Below, one piece after another: positions 1 through 9,409 of a DNA stretch of 64,000 nucleotides. Location of the stretch: the NCBI RefSeq assembly GCF_018139485.1, contig NZ_JAGSNF010000021.1:1-64000 (forward strand), read 5' to 3'. How positions within the stretch are numbered: position 1 is the stretch's first letter; each line of letters starts with the position of its first letter. The position numbers were made by a program, and so were the translations under genes. Source of the DNA: Phycicoccus avicenniae. Its GTDB lineage: Bacteria; Actinomycetota; Actinomycetes; Actinomycetales; Dermatophilaceae. Below the pieces are notes generated by a model. That model ran no database searches and had not been told where the DNA came from. It worked only from the letters and a program-made list of their open reading frames with translations.

Positions 1-1
1 G

Positions 2-691
2 TGCATCAAGAACGACGCCGCCTCCGTGTGGAACCGCACCGGCAAGAAGGTCCGCGTCTACTACAACACCGGCTACGACGGCAGCCGCGCCTACCAGGAC
101 TTCGCCGCCGGCGCCAAGAAGAACCTCGACGCCACGATGAAGAACAACAACGCCTCCCACAAGATCGGGGTGGGCGGCGGGGACCTCGGCTGCAAGACCG
201 ACGGGACGAACACGACCCTGCCGAGCACGATCCTCGTCTACCGGGTCGGCGCCGGCCGCGTCGACCGTGTGCCCTTCAAGTCCTACGTCAAGAACGTCCT
301 CCCCAACGAGTGGATCACGAGCTGGCCGCAGGAGTCCCTGCGGGCCGGGGCGGTGGCCGTGAAGAGCTACGCCTGGTACTGGGCCCTGAACTCCACGCGG
401 GACACCCCGTGGGGTCAGTGCTACGACGTGCGCGACGACACCGGCGACCAGGTCTACCGGCCCGGGACGGCGACCACCTCGACCAACGCCGCCGTCGACG
501 CCACGTGGGGCACCCGGATGACCCGGGACGGCAGGGTGCTCCGCGCGCACTACTGCGCCACCCGGACGGCCTGCAGCGCCTGGACGGACGGGAACTGGAT
601 GTCGCAGTACGGCTCCCGCGACAAGGCGAACGCCGGGCTCGGCCACCGCCGCATCCTGCGCGACTACTACAGCGGGATCTCGTTCGGCTGA
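2..691 (+). CDS. SpoIID/LytB-domain protein, C-terminal part (5' end outside window)
   Basis: The reading frame is already open at the window edge, so only the C-terminal ~229 residues are seen. The segment VPFKSYVKNVLPNEW, followed by a conserved AGAVAVKSYAWYW stretch, is the SpoIID/LytB signature. In Bacillus this family acts on peptidoglycan as a lytic transglycosylase; actinobacterial members are usually secreted proteins of unclear role. A signal peptide, if any, lies upstream. The gene ends in TGA and is followed within 16 bases by a strong hairpin, so it is probably the last gene of its transcript. The family assignment is firm; the cellular function is inferred. Confidence 0.8.
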   Translation, partial: CIKNDAASVWNRTGKKVRVYYNTGYDGSRAYQDFAAGAKKNLDATMKNNNASHKIGVGGGDLGCKTDGTNTTLPSTILVYRVGAGRVDRVPFKSYVKNVLPNEWITSWPQESLRAGAVAVKSYAWYWALNSTRDTPWGQCYDVRDDTGDQVYRPGTATTSTNAAVDATWGTRMTRDGRVLRAHYCATRTACSAWTDGNWMSQYGSRDKANAGLGHRRILRDYYSGISFG

Positions 692-706
692 CCCGCGCAC
701 GGCCCC

Positions 707-747
707 GGAGGACTCCCCGTCACCACCCCGGTGACGGGGAGTCCTCC
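707..747 (+). terminator. Intrinsic terminator-like hairpin after SpoIID gene
   Basis: A perfect 18-bp inverted repeat (arms 707-724 and 730-747, loop ACCCC) starts 15 bases after the stop codon. There is no U tract, as is common in high-GC actinobacteria. Confidence 0.75.
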
Positions 748-863
748 CCGTCCTCCCGGATGTCGCTCCGACCCGGTCCGGCCTAGGCTCGTCGGTACCG
801 GCTCGACCCGGGCCGGACCCGGCGGCGCACGGCCGTCGCGGCACCGTGGAAGGAGCCGAGGAC

Positions 864-1892
864 ATGGACGCGGCCGGCCGACGACGTCGCCAGGAGGCGA
901 TCGACGGGCTCGCGCAGCACCTCTGTGCGATGCGGACCGCCGCGGGCACCCCGTCCTTCCGGGCGATGGCCGCACGGTCCGGCGCCATCTCGCACACGAC
1001 CCTCCACGAGGCGGTCGCCGGCCACCGGCTCCCGACGTGGGAGACGACGGTCGAGTTCGTGCGGGCCCTCGGCGCCGACCCGGGGCCCGTCGAGCCCCTG
1101 TGGGCCCGCGCCCGCGCGACCCTCGACCAGCCGGACCACCGGCCCCCGCGTCCGCGGCCCGCGGACGAGCGGCCCGCCCACCCGGCGGCTCCCGGATCCA
1201 CGCCCCCGGACGCGGGTGGTGGGGCCTCGGATCCCGGCGACCCCGTCCTCCCCACCGACCCGGAGGCCCCGACCACGCCCGACGCCCGGGACCCCGGGCA
1301 CGACCCCGCGACGGCGCCGCGTCGGCCCCGCGCCTCGGCACGGCGGTGGGCGGCGACGAGCGCGGCGGCCGTCGCGGTGCTCCTCGTGGCCGTCGGCGCG
1401 ACGGTGTGGCGTGGCGCGGACTCCGGCGAGCGGGCCAGCGCGACCGACGCCGTCCCCCTCCTGCCCCAGGAGCACGGCCGTGCGGACTGTCCCGTCCAGC
1501 AGCCCGCGGCCCCGGACGCCCCACCCCGGCACGAGGGCGACCTCGCGGTCTTCGTGGGGGACGCGACCCTCCCCGACTGCTCCGTCGTCGACGCCGGATC
1601 CCGGGTCGAGAAGACGTGGCGGCTGCGCAACGCCGGCACGAGGCCGTGGGTGGGCTACCACCTCACCCGGCTCGACCCCGGGGGCGCCGGGACGTGCCAG
1701 ACCATCTCGGCCGTACCGGTCGCCGCCACCCGCCCCGGCGCGACGGTCGACGTGTCGACCACGGTCACCGTCCCCGCGGGCGACGACTTCTGCATGGTCC
1801 GCTTCAAGCTGACCGACGCCGCGGGGGAGGTCGCCTTCCCGGGCGCCCGGCCGGTGACCTTCCAGCTCGTCATCGAGGGCGACGCGGCCTGA
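864..1892 (+). CDS. HTH - transmembrane - NBR1-Ig-like domain protein
   Basis: A predicted 342-residue protein. Residues ~10-80 resemble an XRE-like helix-turn-helix (SFRAMAARSGAISHTTLHEA, then a LPTWETTVEFVRALG helix). A Pro-rich linker follows, then one membrane segment (~162-182, AATSAAAVAVLLVAVGATVW). The C-terminal ~120 residues look like the NBR1-Ig (Nbr1_FW) fold: VEKTWRLRNAGTRPWVGYHL and a beta-rich tail, with Cys residues that could form disulfides. ATG at 864 is preferred over GTG at 846 because GGAAGGAG (848-855) lies 8 bases before it. The topology suggests a cytoplasmic DNA-binding head and an extracellular sensor or ligand-binding tail. No function is established here. Confidence 0.7.
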   Translation: MDAAGRRRRQEAIDGLAQHLCAMRTAAGTPSFRAMAARSGAISHTTLHEAVAGHRLPTWETTVEFVRALGADPGPVEPLWARARATLDQPDHRPPRPRPADERPAHPAAPGSTPPDAGGGASDPGDPVLPTDPEAPTTPDARDPGHDPATAPRRPRASARRWAATSAAAVAVLLVAVGATVWRGADSGERASATDAVPLLPQEHGRADCPVQQPAAPDAPPRHEGDLAVFVGDATLPDCSVVDAGSRVEKTWRLRNAGTRPWVGYHLTRLDPGGAGTCQTISAVPVAATRPGATVDVSTTVTVPAGDDFCMVRFKLTDAAGEVAFPGARPVTFQLVIEGDAA

Positions 1893-1950
1893 GCGGACGC
1901 GCGCGGTCCCCGCACGGACCGGCCCTCGCGGGGGCCGGTCCCGGCGTGGG

Positions 1951-2175
1951 TCAGTCCCGGCGCGGCGCCCGGTCCCGTCCCCATCGCCGCGAGTCCGGGA
2001 CGTCCATGGCGTCGCAGAGGGCGAGCCACACCTCGCGCGGGTCCTCTCCCGCGTCGAGGGCCTCGCTCGCGGTGCGGTCACCGAGGGCGGAGAGCACCTG
2101 CGAGCGGGCCAGCGAGGGCGCGTAGGCCGTGCCGAACTCGTCGCCCATGAGCTCCCAGAAGGTGGAATGTCGCAC
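1951..2175 (-). CDS. DUF3046 family protein
   Basis: A 74-residue protein with the family hallmarks FWELMGDEFG near the N-terminus, LSALGDRTASEALDAGEDP in the middle and a short Arg-rich tail. DUF3046 proteins are small, actinobacteria-specific and of unknown function; elsewhere they often lie near recA/recX, which are not seen here. The GTG start (2173-2175) has no usable ribosome binding site, but a TAGGAT -10 box ends 6 bases upstream, so the message is probably leaderless. Confidence 0.8.
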   Translation of the reverse strand: MRHSTFWELMGDEFGTAYAPSLARSQVLSALGDRTASEALDAGEDPREVWLALCDAMDVPDSRRWGRDRAPRRD

Positions 2176-2181
2176 GTCAGG

Positions 2182-2187
2182 ATCCTA
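2182..2187 (-). promoter_or_regulatory. -10 box TAGGAT, leaderless start of DUF3046 gene
   Basis: Reads TAGGAT on the minus strand, 6 bases before the GTG. Transcription would begin at or next to the start codon. Confidence 0.6.
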
Positions 2188-2284
2188 CGAACCCCGGCGG
2201 CGGAGTCGGACACCCCCGGCATACTGGCGTGATGCACCTGGACAGGGCCGGGGGCCGGCCCGCGCGACGCCGCCGGGGGGCGGT

Positions 2285-3340
2285 GTGAGCACCGGAGAGC
2301 TGTGGCGGATGCCCGCCGAGTGGTCCCGCCACCGTCGCACGTGGATCGCCTGGCCCACCGGGGGCCACGCGGACGGCGTCGCCGCCGAGGACCTCGCCGA
2401 GGCCAGGACGGCATGGGCCACCGTCGTGCGGGCGGTCGCCCTCTTCGAGCCGGTCACCCTCGTCGCCGACCCCGCCGACGTCGCGGACGCCCGCCGGTCG
2501 ATGCGGGGCGGTCCCACCGCGTTCGGCGTCGACGTCGTGAGCGCCGCCCTGGACGACGCGTGGATGCGTGACACCGGACCGACCTTCGTCCTGGGCCGCG
2601 ACGGTCGGCTCGGCGCCGTCGACTGGGTCTTCCAGGGCTGGGGCGGGCAGGACTGGGCGGTGTGGGAGCACGACCGTCACCTGGCGAGCGCGGTCGCCGA
2701 CCGGGCGGGAGCGGAGCGTGTGCCCTCCCCGCTCGTCGCCGAGGGCGGGGCCCTGCACGTCGACGGGGCGGGCACCGTCCTGCTCACCGAGTCCGTCCTC
2801 CTCGACCCGGCCCGCAACCCGGGACTCGTGCGTGCCGACGTCGAGGACGAGCTGGCGCGCACGGTCGGGGCGACGACGTGCGTCTGGCTCCCCCGCGGCC
2901 TCACCGCCGACCACGGGGCGCACGGCACCCGGGGACACGTGGACCTCGTCGCGGCCTTCGCCGCCCCCGGCACCGTCCTCCTCCACTGGCAGCCCGACCC
3001 GGCCCACCCCGACCACGCGGTCTCGCTCGAGCTCGAGGGGCTGCTCTCCGGCGCCCGGGACGTCCGCGGCGTCCCGCTCGAGGTGGTCCGCGTCCCCGCG
3101 CCGTCGACCCTCGAGGACGGCACCGACTGGGTGTCGTGGTCCTACGTGAGCCACGCGGTCGTCAACGGCGGCGTCGTCGCACCCGCCTTCGACGACGCCC
3201 GGGACCGGGAGGCCCACGTGCTCCTGCGCCGGCTGTACGACGGACGTCGGGTGGTCGGCGTCGACGCCCGCGCGGTCTTCGACCGGGGCGGCGGCCTGCA
3301 CTCGGTGACCCAGCAGGAGCCGGAGGAACGCTCGGGGTGA
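2285..3340 (+). CDS. Agmatine deiminase / peptidyl-arginine deiminase family protein, catalytic Cys replaced
   Basis: A 351-residue member of the guanidino-group-modifying superfamily (agmatine deiminase, PAD_porph). Visible motifs are RTWIAWPTGG near the start, the substrate-binding WMRDTGP (~95-101), EGGALHVDG, and GHVD (~217-220) carrying the catalytic His and Asp. The C-terminal motif, normally G-G-G-x-I-H-C-x-T-Q-Q, reads GGGLHSVTQQ. Thus the nucleophilic Cys is Ser at residue 340 (codon tcg at 3302-3304). Canonical deiminase chemistry needs that Cys, so the protein may be inactive, act as a binding protein, or use other chemistry. GTG 2285 was chosen as the last start before the conserved domain. 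It is the gene just upstream of lhr. Confidence 0.75.
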   Translation: MSTGELWRMPAEWSRHRRTWIAWPTGGHADGVAAEDLAEARTAWATVVRAVALFEPVTLVADPADVADARRSMRGGPTAFGVDVVSAALDDAWMRDTGPTFVLGRDGRLGAVDWVFQGWGGQDWAVWEHDRHLASAVADRAGAERVPSPLVAEGGALHVDGAGTVLLTESVLLDPARNPGLVRADVEDELARTVGATTCVWLPRGLTADHGAHGTRGHVDLVAAFAAPGTVLLHWQPDPAHPDHAVSLELEGLLSGARDVRGVPLEVVRVPAPSTLEDGTDWVSWSYVSHAVVNGGVVAPAFDDARDREAHVLLRRLYDGRRVVGVDARAVFDRGGGLHSVTQQEPEERSG

Positions 3341-3386
3341 CCGGGAGCCCCGGGGTGTCGGTGCCGGGTGAGAGGCTGACGGCGAC

Positions 3387-6300
3387 ATGAGCGACGACGT
3401 CCTCGACCGGTTCTCCCCCGCCACCGCCGCCTGGTTCCGCGGCAGCTTCTCCGCGCCCACGGCGGCGCAGGCGGGGGCCTGGGAGGCGGTCTCCAGCGGT
3501 CACCACGCGCTCGTCGTCGCCCCCACCGGCTCCGGCAAGACCCTCTCGGCCTTCCTCTGGGCGCTCGACCGGCTCGCGTCGGAGCCGGTCCCCGAGGAAC
3601 GCCTCCGCCGGTGCCGCGTCCTCTACGTCAGCCCGATGAAGGCCCTCGCCGTCGACGTCGAGCGCAACCTGCGCAGCCCGCTCGTCGGTATCGGGCACGC
3701 CGCCGACCGGCTCGGGCTCACCCCGCCCGACATCACCGTCGCGGTGCGCTCGGGCGACACCCCCGCCGAGGACCGACGTGCGTTCGCGCGGACCCCGTCG
3801 GACGTCCTCATCACGACGCCCGAGTCGCTCTTCCTCCTCCTGACGTCCGCGGCGCGGGAGGCGCTCGCCGGGGTCGAGACGGTCATCCTCGACGAGGTCC
3901 ACGCCCTTGCCGGCACGAAGCGGGGGGCGCACCTCGCGCTGTCGCTCGAGCGGCTCGACGGCCTGCTCGGGCGCCCGGCGCAGCGCATCGGGCTCTCGGC
4001 GACCGTCCGCCCCGTCGAGGAGGTCGCCCGCTACCTCGCCGGGGGCCGCCCCGTCGACGTCGTGCAGCCACCCTCGACGAAGGAGTGGGACCTGCAGGTC
4101 GTCGTCCCCGTCCCGGACATGTCCGAGCTCGGCCAGCCGACCGGCGACCTCGCGGGTGCGGCGTCCGGGCAGGAGCCGCGGGCCTCCATCTGGCCCCACG
4201 TCGAGGAGCGCATCGTCGACCTCGTCGCCGACCACACCTCGACGCTCGTGTTCTCCAACAGCCGTCGGCTCGCCGAGCGGCTCACGACCCGGCTCAACGA
4301 GATCTGGGAGGAGCGGGTCGAGACCGCCGAGGGCCAGGACACCGTCGGCGCCGACGGGGCCGAACCCCGACCCGCGAGGCTCTCCCGCCCGCCGGCGGAG
4401 GTGATGGGCCAGTCCGGAGGGTCCTCCGGCGCACCCGCGGTCATCGCCCGGGCCCACCACGGGTCGGTGAGCAAGGAACACCGCGCCCAGATCGAGGAGG
4501 AGCTGAAGTCGGGCCGGCTGCCGGCCGTCGTCGCGACGAGCAGCCTCGAGCTCGGCATCGACATGGGTGCCGTCGACCTCGTCGTCCAGGTCGAGTCCCC
4601 ACCGTCCGTGGCGTCGGGGCTGCAGCGGGTCGGCCGCGCCGGGCACCAGGTGGGTGCGGTCTCGCGCGGGGTCCTCTTCCCGAAGTTCCGCGGCGACCTC
4701 GTCCAGACCGCCGTCGTCGTCGAACGGATGCTCGCGGGCGAGATCGAGGCCCTCCACGTCCCGACGAACCCGCTCGACGTCCTCGCCCAGCAGGTCGTCG
4801 CGATGTGCGCCCTCGACGAGTGGACCGTCGACGACGTCCTCGCGCTCGCCCGCCGCAGCGCACCGTACGCCACCCTGAGCCGCTCCGTCCTCGAGTCGGT
4901 CCTCGACATGCTCGCCGGCCGCTACCCGAGCGAGGACTTCGCCGAGCTGCGCGCCCGGATCACGTGGGACCGGCTCGCCGACACCCTGAGCGGCCGTCGT
5001 GGGGCGCAGCGGCTCGCCGTCACCTCCGGCGGGACCATCCCCGACCGCGGGCTGTACGCCGTCTTCCTCGCGACCGGCGAGGGCCCGGGCCGGCGGGTCG
5101 GCGAGCTCGACGAGGAGATGGTCTACGAGTCCCGGGTCGGCGACGTCTTCACCCTCGGCACGAGCACCTGGCGGATCGAGGACATCACCCACGACCGCGT
5201 CCTCGTCACCCCGGCGCCCGGCCAGCCCGGCCGCCTGCCGTTCTGGAAGGGTGACTCCCTCGGACGTCCCGCGGAGCTCGGCCGCGCCGTCGGGGCCTTC
5301 GTCCGCGAGGTCGAGGCGCTCTCTCCCGACGCCGCCCGTGCGCGGGTCATGGACGCCGGGCTCGACGCGTGGGCCGCCGACAACCTCCTCACGTACCTGC
5401 GCGAGCAGCGCGAGGCGACGGGCCACGTCCCCGACGACCGGACCGTCGTCGTCGAGCGGTTCCGCGACGAGCTCGGCGACTGGCGGATCGCCGTCCACTC
5501 CCCCTTCGGGGCCCAGGTGCACGCCCCGTGGGCCCTCGCGGTGAGCGCCCGGATGCGCGAGCGCTTCGGGGTCGACGTCCAGGCCATGCACGGCGACGAC
5601 GGCACCGTGCTGCGCCTGCCGGACCTGGAGTGGGACGACGTCGAGGGCGTCGACCGCCGTGGGGTCGGCAGAGAGCTCCTCGATCTCGTGGTCATCGAGC
5701 CGGACGACGTCCGCCGGCTCGTGACCGACGAGATCGGCGGGTCGGCCCTGTTCGCGAGCCGCTTCCGCGAGTGCGCCGCCCGGGCCCTCCTGCTCCCCCG
5801 CCGCCGGCCGGACCGACGTCAGCCGCTCTGGCAGCAGCGCCAGCGGGCCTCGCAGCTGCTCGAGGTGGCGAGCCGGTACCCCAGCTTCCCCATCGTCCTC
5901 GAGACCGTCCGCGAGTGCGTCCAGGACGTCTTCGACGTGCCGGGGCTCACCGACCTCATGCGCGACGTGGAGAACCGACGGGTCACGGTCGTCGACGTCG
6001 AGTCCTCCACGCCTTCCCCCTTCGCCAAGTCGCTGCTCTTCGGGTACGTCGCCCAGTTCCTCTACGAGGGCGACAGCCCGCTCGCCGAGCGGCGCGCCGC
6101 CGCACTCGCCCTCGACCCCTCGCTCATGGCCGAGCTGCTCGGCGGCGGCGAGGGGCTCGCCCTGCGCGACCTCCTCGACGCCGAACAGGTCGCGAGGACC
6201 GAGGCCGAGCTCCAGCGGCTCACCCCCGAGCGCGCGGCCCGGGACGCCGACGACGTGCTCGACCTGCTGCGCGTGCTCGGCCCGTTGTCGGTCGAGTCCG

Positions 6301-8102
6301 TCCTCGCCCGGTGCCGCGAGGGCACGAGCGGGGCCGACGTCGAGTCCTGGCTCGCCGGCCTCGAGTCCTCCCGTCAGGCCATCGGCGTGCGCGTCGCCGG
6401 CGAGGACCGCTGGTCCGCCGTCGAGGACGCCGCGCGGCTGCGGGACGCCCTCGGGGTCTCCCTCCCGCCCGGGGTACCGCAGGCCTTCCTCGAGCCGTCC
6501 GAGGACCCGCTCGGCGACCTCGTCGCACGCTACGCCCGCACGCACGCCCCCTTCCACACCGCCGAGGTCGCCCGCGCCTACGGCATCGGGGTCGCCGTCG
6601 CGGCGACGGCGCTCGCCCGGCTCACCTCCTCGGGCCGCATCGTCGAGGGCGAGCTGCTGCCCACCGGCGGCGGCTCCACCGAGTTCTGCGACGCCGAGGT
6701 CCTGCGGATGCTGCGTCGCCGCTCGCTCGCCGCCCTGCGGGCCGAGGTCGAGCCGGTCACCCCCGTCGAGCTCGCCCGGTTCACGACGGGGTGGCAGGGC
6801 GTCGGCGGCCGGCTGCGCGGCCGCGACGGTGTCGTGCGCGCGGTCGAGCAGCTGTGCGGTGTCGTCCTGCCCGCGAGCGCCCTCGAGTCGCTCGTCCTGC
6901 CGGCGCGGGTCGCCGACTACACCCCCTCGATGCTCGACGAGCTCATGGCGAGCGGGGAGGTGCTGTGGTGCGGGCACGGGTCCCTCCCGGGCGACGACGG
7001 CTGGGTCTCTTTGCACCTGGCCGACTCGGCGCACCTCACCCTGCCCGGGCCGGACCTCGAGGAGGTGCCGCCGGAGCAGGCGGTCGCCGTGCTCGACGCC
7101 CTCGCCGGCGGCGGGGCGCACTTCTTCCGGTCCCTCTCGGACCGGGTCGGCAGCACCGACGACGAGGCGCTCACGACCACCCTGTGGGACCTCGTCTGGG
7201 CCGGTCGGGTCACCGGTGACACCTTCGCCCCGGTCCGGGCCCTCCTCGCCGGAGGGCGCACGACCCACAAGCGCGCGGCGAGCGGTCCCCGCCGCACCCG
7301 CTACGGGGCGCGCCGCGGGCCACTCGGCGCGCTCGGCTCGGCACCGTCGCGACCGGCGATGCCCTCCCGCAGCGGGCCGGCCCGCGTCACGGGTCGCTGG
7401 TCCCTCCTGCCCCCGGTCGAGGAGGACGCCACCGTCCGGACCGTCGCCACCGCCGAGCTGCTGCTCGATCGCTACGGCATCGTCACCCGCGGGTCGGTCG
7501 TCGCCGAGGAGGTCCCCGGCGGCTTCGCGGCGGTGTACCGGGTGCTCGGCACCGCCGAGGAGAGCGGCCGGGTGCGGCGCGGCTACTTCGTCGAAGGCCT
7601 CGGCGCGTCCCAGTTCGGGACCTCCGGCGCCGTCGACCGCCTCCGCGCCGGGTCCTCCGACCGCGCGTCGGGACGCCCGGACGGCCCGGACGGAGCGCTC
7701 GTGCTCGCCGCGTCCGACCCGGCCAACCCCTACGGCGGCGCCCTGCCGTGGCCCGAGCGCGCCGCCGAGCCGTCGACCGACGACGACACCGAGGGTGATG
7801 GCCGCCGTCGTCGTCACCAGCCGGGCCGGAAGGCGGGCGCGGTCGTCGTCCTCGTGGGCGGCGTGCTCGCGCTCTACGTCGAGCGGGGCGGGAAGACCCT
7901 GCTCACGTGGTCCGACGACCCGGAGGTCCTGCGACCCGCGGCCGCGGCGCTCGCGGACGAGGTCCGGCGCGGCCACCTCGGCCGGATCACCGTCGAGAAG
8001 GCCGACGGGGGCCGGTTGCTCGGCAGCGACCACCCCGTGCTCGAGGCCCTCGAGGAGGCCGGCTTCCACCTGACCCCGCGGGGCCTGCGGATGCGGCGGT
8101 GA
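3387..8102 (+). CDS. lhr: Lhr-type ATP-dependent DNA helicase
   Basis: A very large (1571 residues) superfamily 2 helicase. Motif I is APTGSGKT (45-52), motif II is DEVH (169-172), motif III includes LSATV, and motif VI is QRVGRAGH (~413-420). The long C-terminal half, including the DEAD/H-associated region, is characteristic of Lhr and close to the ~1500 residues of mycobacterial Lhr. Lhr unwinds RNA:DNA hybrids while moving 3'-5' on single-stranded DNA and belongs to the DNA damage response in mycobacteria. The nei glycosylase gene starts 3 bases after its stop, a conserved actinobacterial pairing that supports a shared repair role. Confidence 0.95.
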   Translation: MSDDVLDRFSPATAAWFRGSFSAPTAAQAGAWEAVSSGHHALVVAPTGSGKTLSAFLWALDRLASEPVPEERLRRCRVLYVSPMKALAVDVERNLRSPLVGIGHAADRLGLTPPDITVAVRSGDTPAEDRRAFARTPSDVLITTPESLFLLLTSAAREALAGVETVILDEVHALAGTKRGAHLALSLERLDGLLGRPAQRIGLSATVRPVEEVARYLAGGRPVDVVQPPSTKEWDLQVVVPVPDMSELGQPTGDLAGAASGQEPRASIWPHVEERIVDLVADHTSTLVFSNSRRLAERLTTRLNEIWEERVETAEGQDTVGADGAEPRPARLSRPPAEVMGQSGGSSGAPAVIARAHHGSVSKEHRAQIEEELKSGRLPAVVATSSLELGIDMGAVDLVVQVESPPSVASGLQRVGRAGHQVGAVSRGVLFPKFRGDLVQTAVVVERMLAGEIEALHVPTNPLDVLAQQVVAMCALDEWTVDDVLALARRSAPYATLSRSVLESVLDMLAGRYPSEDFAELRARITWDRLADTLSGRRGAQRLAVTSGGTIPDRGLYAVFLATGEGPGRRVGELDEEMVYESRVGDVFTLGTSTWRIEDITHDRVLVTPAPGQPGRLPFWKGDSLGRPAELGRAVGAFVREVEALSPDAARARVMDAGLDAWAADNLLTYLREQREATGHVPDDRTVVVERFRDELGDWRIAVHSPFGAQVHAPWALAVSARMRERFGVDVQAMHGDDGTVLRLPDLEWDDVEGVDRRGVGRELLDLVVIEPDDVRRLVTDEIGGSALFASRFRECAARALLLPRRRPDRRQPLWQQRQRASQLLEVASRYPSFPIVLETVRECVQDVFDVPGLTDLMRDVENRRVTVVDVESSTPSPFAKSLLFGYVAQFLYEGDSPLAERRAAALALDPSLMAELLGGGEGLALRDLLDAEQVARTEAELQRLTPERAARDADDVLDLLRVLGPLSVESVLARCREGTSGADVESWLAGLESSRQAIGVRVAGEDRWSAVEDAARLRDALGVSLPPGVPQAFLEPSEDPLGDLVARYARTHAPFHTAEVARAYGIGVAVAATALARLTSSGRIVEGELLPTGGGSTEFCDAEVLRMLRRRSLAALRAEVEPVTPVELARFTTGWQGVGGRLRGRDGVVRAVEQLCGVVLPASALESLVLPARVADYTPSMLDELMASGEVLWCGHGSLPGDDGWVSLHLADSAHLTLPGPDLEEVPPEQAVAVLDALAGGGAHFFRSLSDRVGSTDDEALTTTLWDLVWAGRVTGDTFAPVRALLAGGRTTHKRAASGPRRTRYGARRGPLGALGSAPSRPAMPSRSGPARVTGRWSLLPPVEEDATVRTVATAELLLDRYGIVTRGSVVAEEVPGGFAAVYRVLGTAEESGRVRRGYFVEGLGASQFGTSGAVDRLRAGSSDRASGRPDGPDGALVLAASDPANPYGGALPWPERAAEPSTDDDTEGDGRRRRHQPGRKAGAVVVLVGGVLALYVERGGKTLLTWSDDPEVLRPAAAALADEVRRGHLGRITVEKADGGRLLGSDHPVLEALEEAGFHLTPRGLRMRR

Positions 8103-8105
8103 CCC

Positions 8106-8978
8106 GTGCCGGAGGGTGACACCGTCCACCGGACGGCCGACCGGCTGCACCGGGCGCTCGCCGGACGGCCGGTGACGAGGGCCGACCTGCGCTGGCCGTC
8201 GGCGCCCGACGTCGACCTGCGCGGCGCGACGACGCTCGAGGTCCTCGCCCGGGGCAAGCACGTCCTCCACCGCTTCGACACGGGCTCGACCCTGCACACC
8301 CACCTGCGGATGGAAGGCCAGTGGCGGGTCGAGCACCCAGGACCGCGCACCGACCGGACGCTGCGCCGCCAGGACCTGCGGGCGGCCGTCCTCACCGACG
8401 AGTGGTCCGCCCTCGGGCTACGGCTGGGCATGCTCGACCTCGTCCCGACGACGCACGAGCGGGACCTCGTCGGACACCTCGGGCCCGACCTGCTCGGCCC
8501 GGACTGGGACCCCGACCGGGCCCGGGACGCGCTGGTCGCCCACGACCGCACGGTCGTCGAGGCGCTGCTCGACCAGCGGGTGCTCGCCGGGGTGGGGACC
8601 TTCTGGGCCAGCGAGATCCTCTTCCTCGACCGCCTGCACCCGTGGACCCCGGCCGGTCAGGTCGACGAGAGCCGCGTCGACGCCCTGCTCGCCCGGCTGC
8701 GACGGCTCATGGAGGCCGCCGTGCGGACCGGCTGGCAGATGACGACCGGCATCCAGCGCTCCGGCCAGGAGGCCTACGTCCACGCCCGGTCCGGCAGGCC
8801 CTGCCGGCGGTGCGGCGACACCGTGCGCGTCGCGATGGCGGGACGGGCTCCGCGGGAGCGGACGATCTTCTCCTGTCCGACGTGCCAGGGCGGGCTCGCG
8901 CCGACCGACGACGGACGGCCGCAACGACCCCTCGGCAGCACGCCGGGAGCCTCGGGAACGTACCGCAGACGACCGTGA
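8106..8978 (+). CDS. nei: Endonuclease VIII-like DNA glycosylase (Fpg/Nei family)
   Basis: A 290-residue protein beginning MPEGDTVHR. Pro2 (N-terminal nucleophile after Met removal) and Glu3 are the catalytic residues of the Fpg/Nei family. The H2TH region and the C-terminal zinc finger (CRRC ... CPTC, ~238-262) are present. It removes oxidised pyrimidines and nicks the strand. The GTG start is fixed by the Pro-Glu requirement and lies 3 bases after the lhr stop, so the two are almost certainly co-transcribed. The last ~30 residues after the zinc finger are low-complexity. Confidence 0.92.
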   Translation: MPEGDTVHRTADRLHRALAGRPVTRADLRWPSAPDVDLRGATTLEVLARGKHVLHRFDTGSTLHTHLRMEGQWRVEHPGPRTDRTLRRQDLRAAVLTDEWSALGLRLGMLDLVPTTHERDLVGHLGPDLLGPDWDPDRARDALVAHDRTVVEALLDQRVLAGVGTFWASEILFLDRLHPWTPAGQVDESRVDALLARLRRLMEAAVRTGWQMTTGIQRSGQEAYVHARSGRPCRRCGDTVRVAMAGRAPRERTIFSCPTCQGGLAPTDDGRPQRPLGSTPGASGTYRRRP

Positions 8979-9063
8979 CCGCGGGGCGCACCGGGACACC
9001 TCGAAGCCGCGACGGGCGGTCCGGGGGACGCACCACCGGGGTGGGCCGTGTGTCGGGAGCCGG

Positions 9064-9366
9064 TCAGGCGGCGGAGGCGGAGACCTCGTCGGGGCCGGCC
9101 GGCACCGGGAGCGTGACCGGTGCGGTCATCGACTCGACCCGGGCGACGCGCCGCTGGACGAGACCGAGCAGCTCGGAGAGCGGCACTCCGAGACCGTCGC
9201 ACACGGCGCCCAGCAACTCGGAGGACGCCTCCTTGGTGCCGCGTTCGATCTCGCTGAGGTAGCCGAGGGAGACCGACGCGGAGGCGGCGACGTCACGCAG
9301 GGTGCGCCCCTGGTCCTGGCGGACGTCGCGCAGCGCCTCCCCGAGCTCGTGGCGGAACAGGATCAT
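9064..9366 (-). CDS. clgR: ClgR-like XRE family transcriptional regulator
   Basis: A 100-residue regulator with an XRE helix-turn-helix ([20 protein letters not shown], then [20 protein letters not shown]), matching actinobacterial ClgR/PopR. Known members activate clpP, clpC and other stress genes. It is the last gene of the rimO-pgsA-cinA-clgR series. Its ATG (9364-9366) has a strong GGGAGGAGG site just upstream. It ends in SASAA, similar to the Ala-Ala C-termini through which ClgR proteins are degraded by Clp protease elsewhere; a degron here is inference. Confidence 0.88.
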   Translation of the reverse strand: MILFRHELGEALRDVRQDQGRTLRDVAASASVSLGYLSEIERGTKEASSELLGAVCDGLGVPLSELLGLVQRRVARVESMTAPVTLPVPAGPDEVSASAA

Positions 9367-9409
9367 GGCGCCTCCTCCCGGTGCGTCGTCGGTCAGAACG
9401 GGTCCCACG

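Noticed and set aside
3162-8336. 1724-codon open frame on the minus strand opposite lhr
   Set aside because: It is an antisense shadow created by the GC codon bias of lhr; it lacks domains, and lhr has clear helicase motifs.
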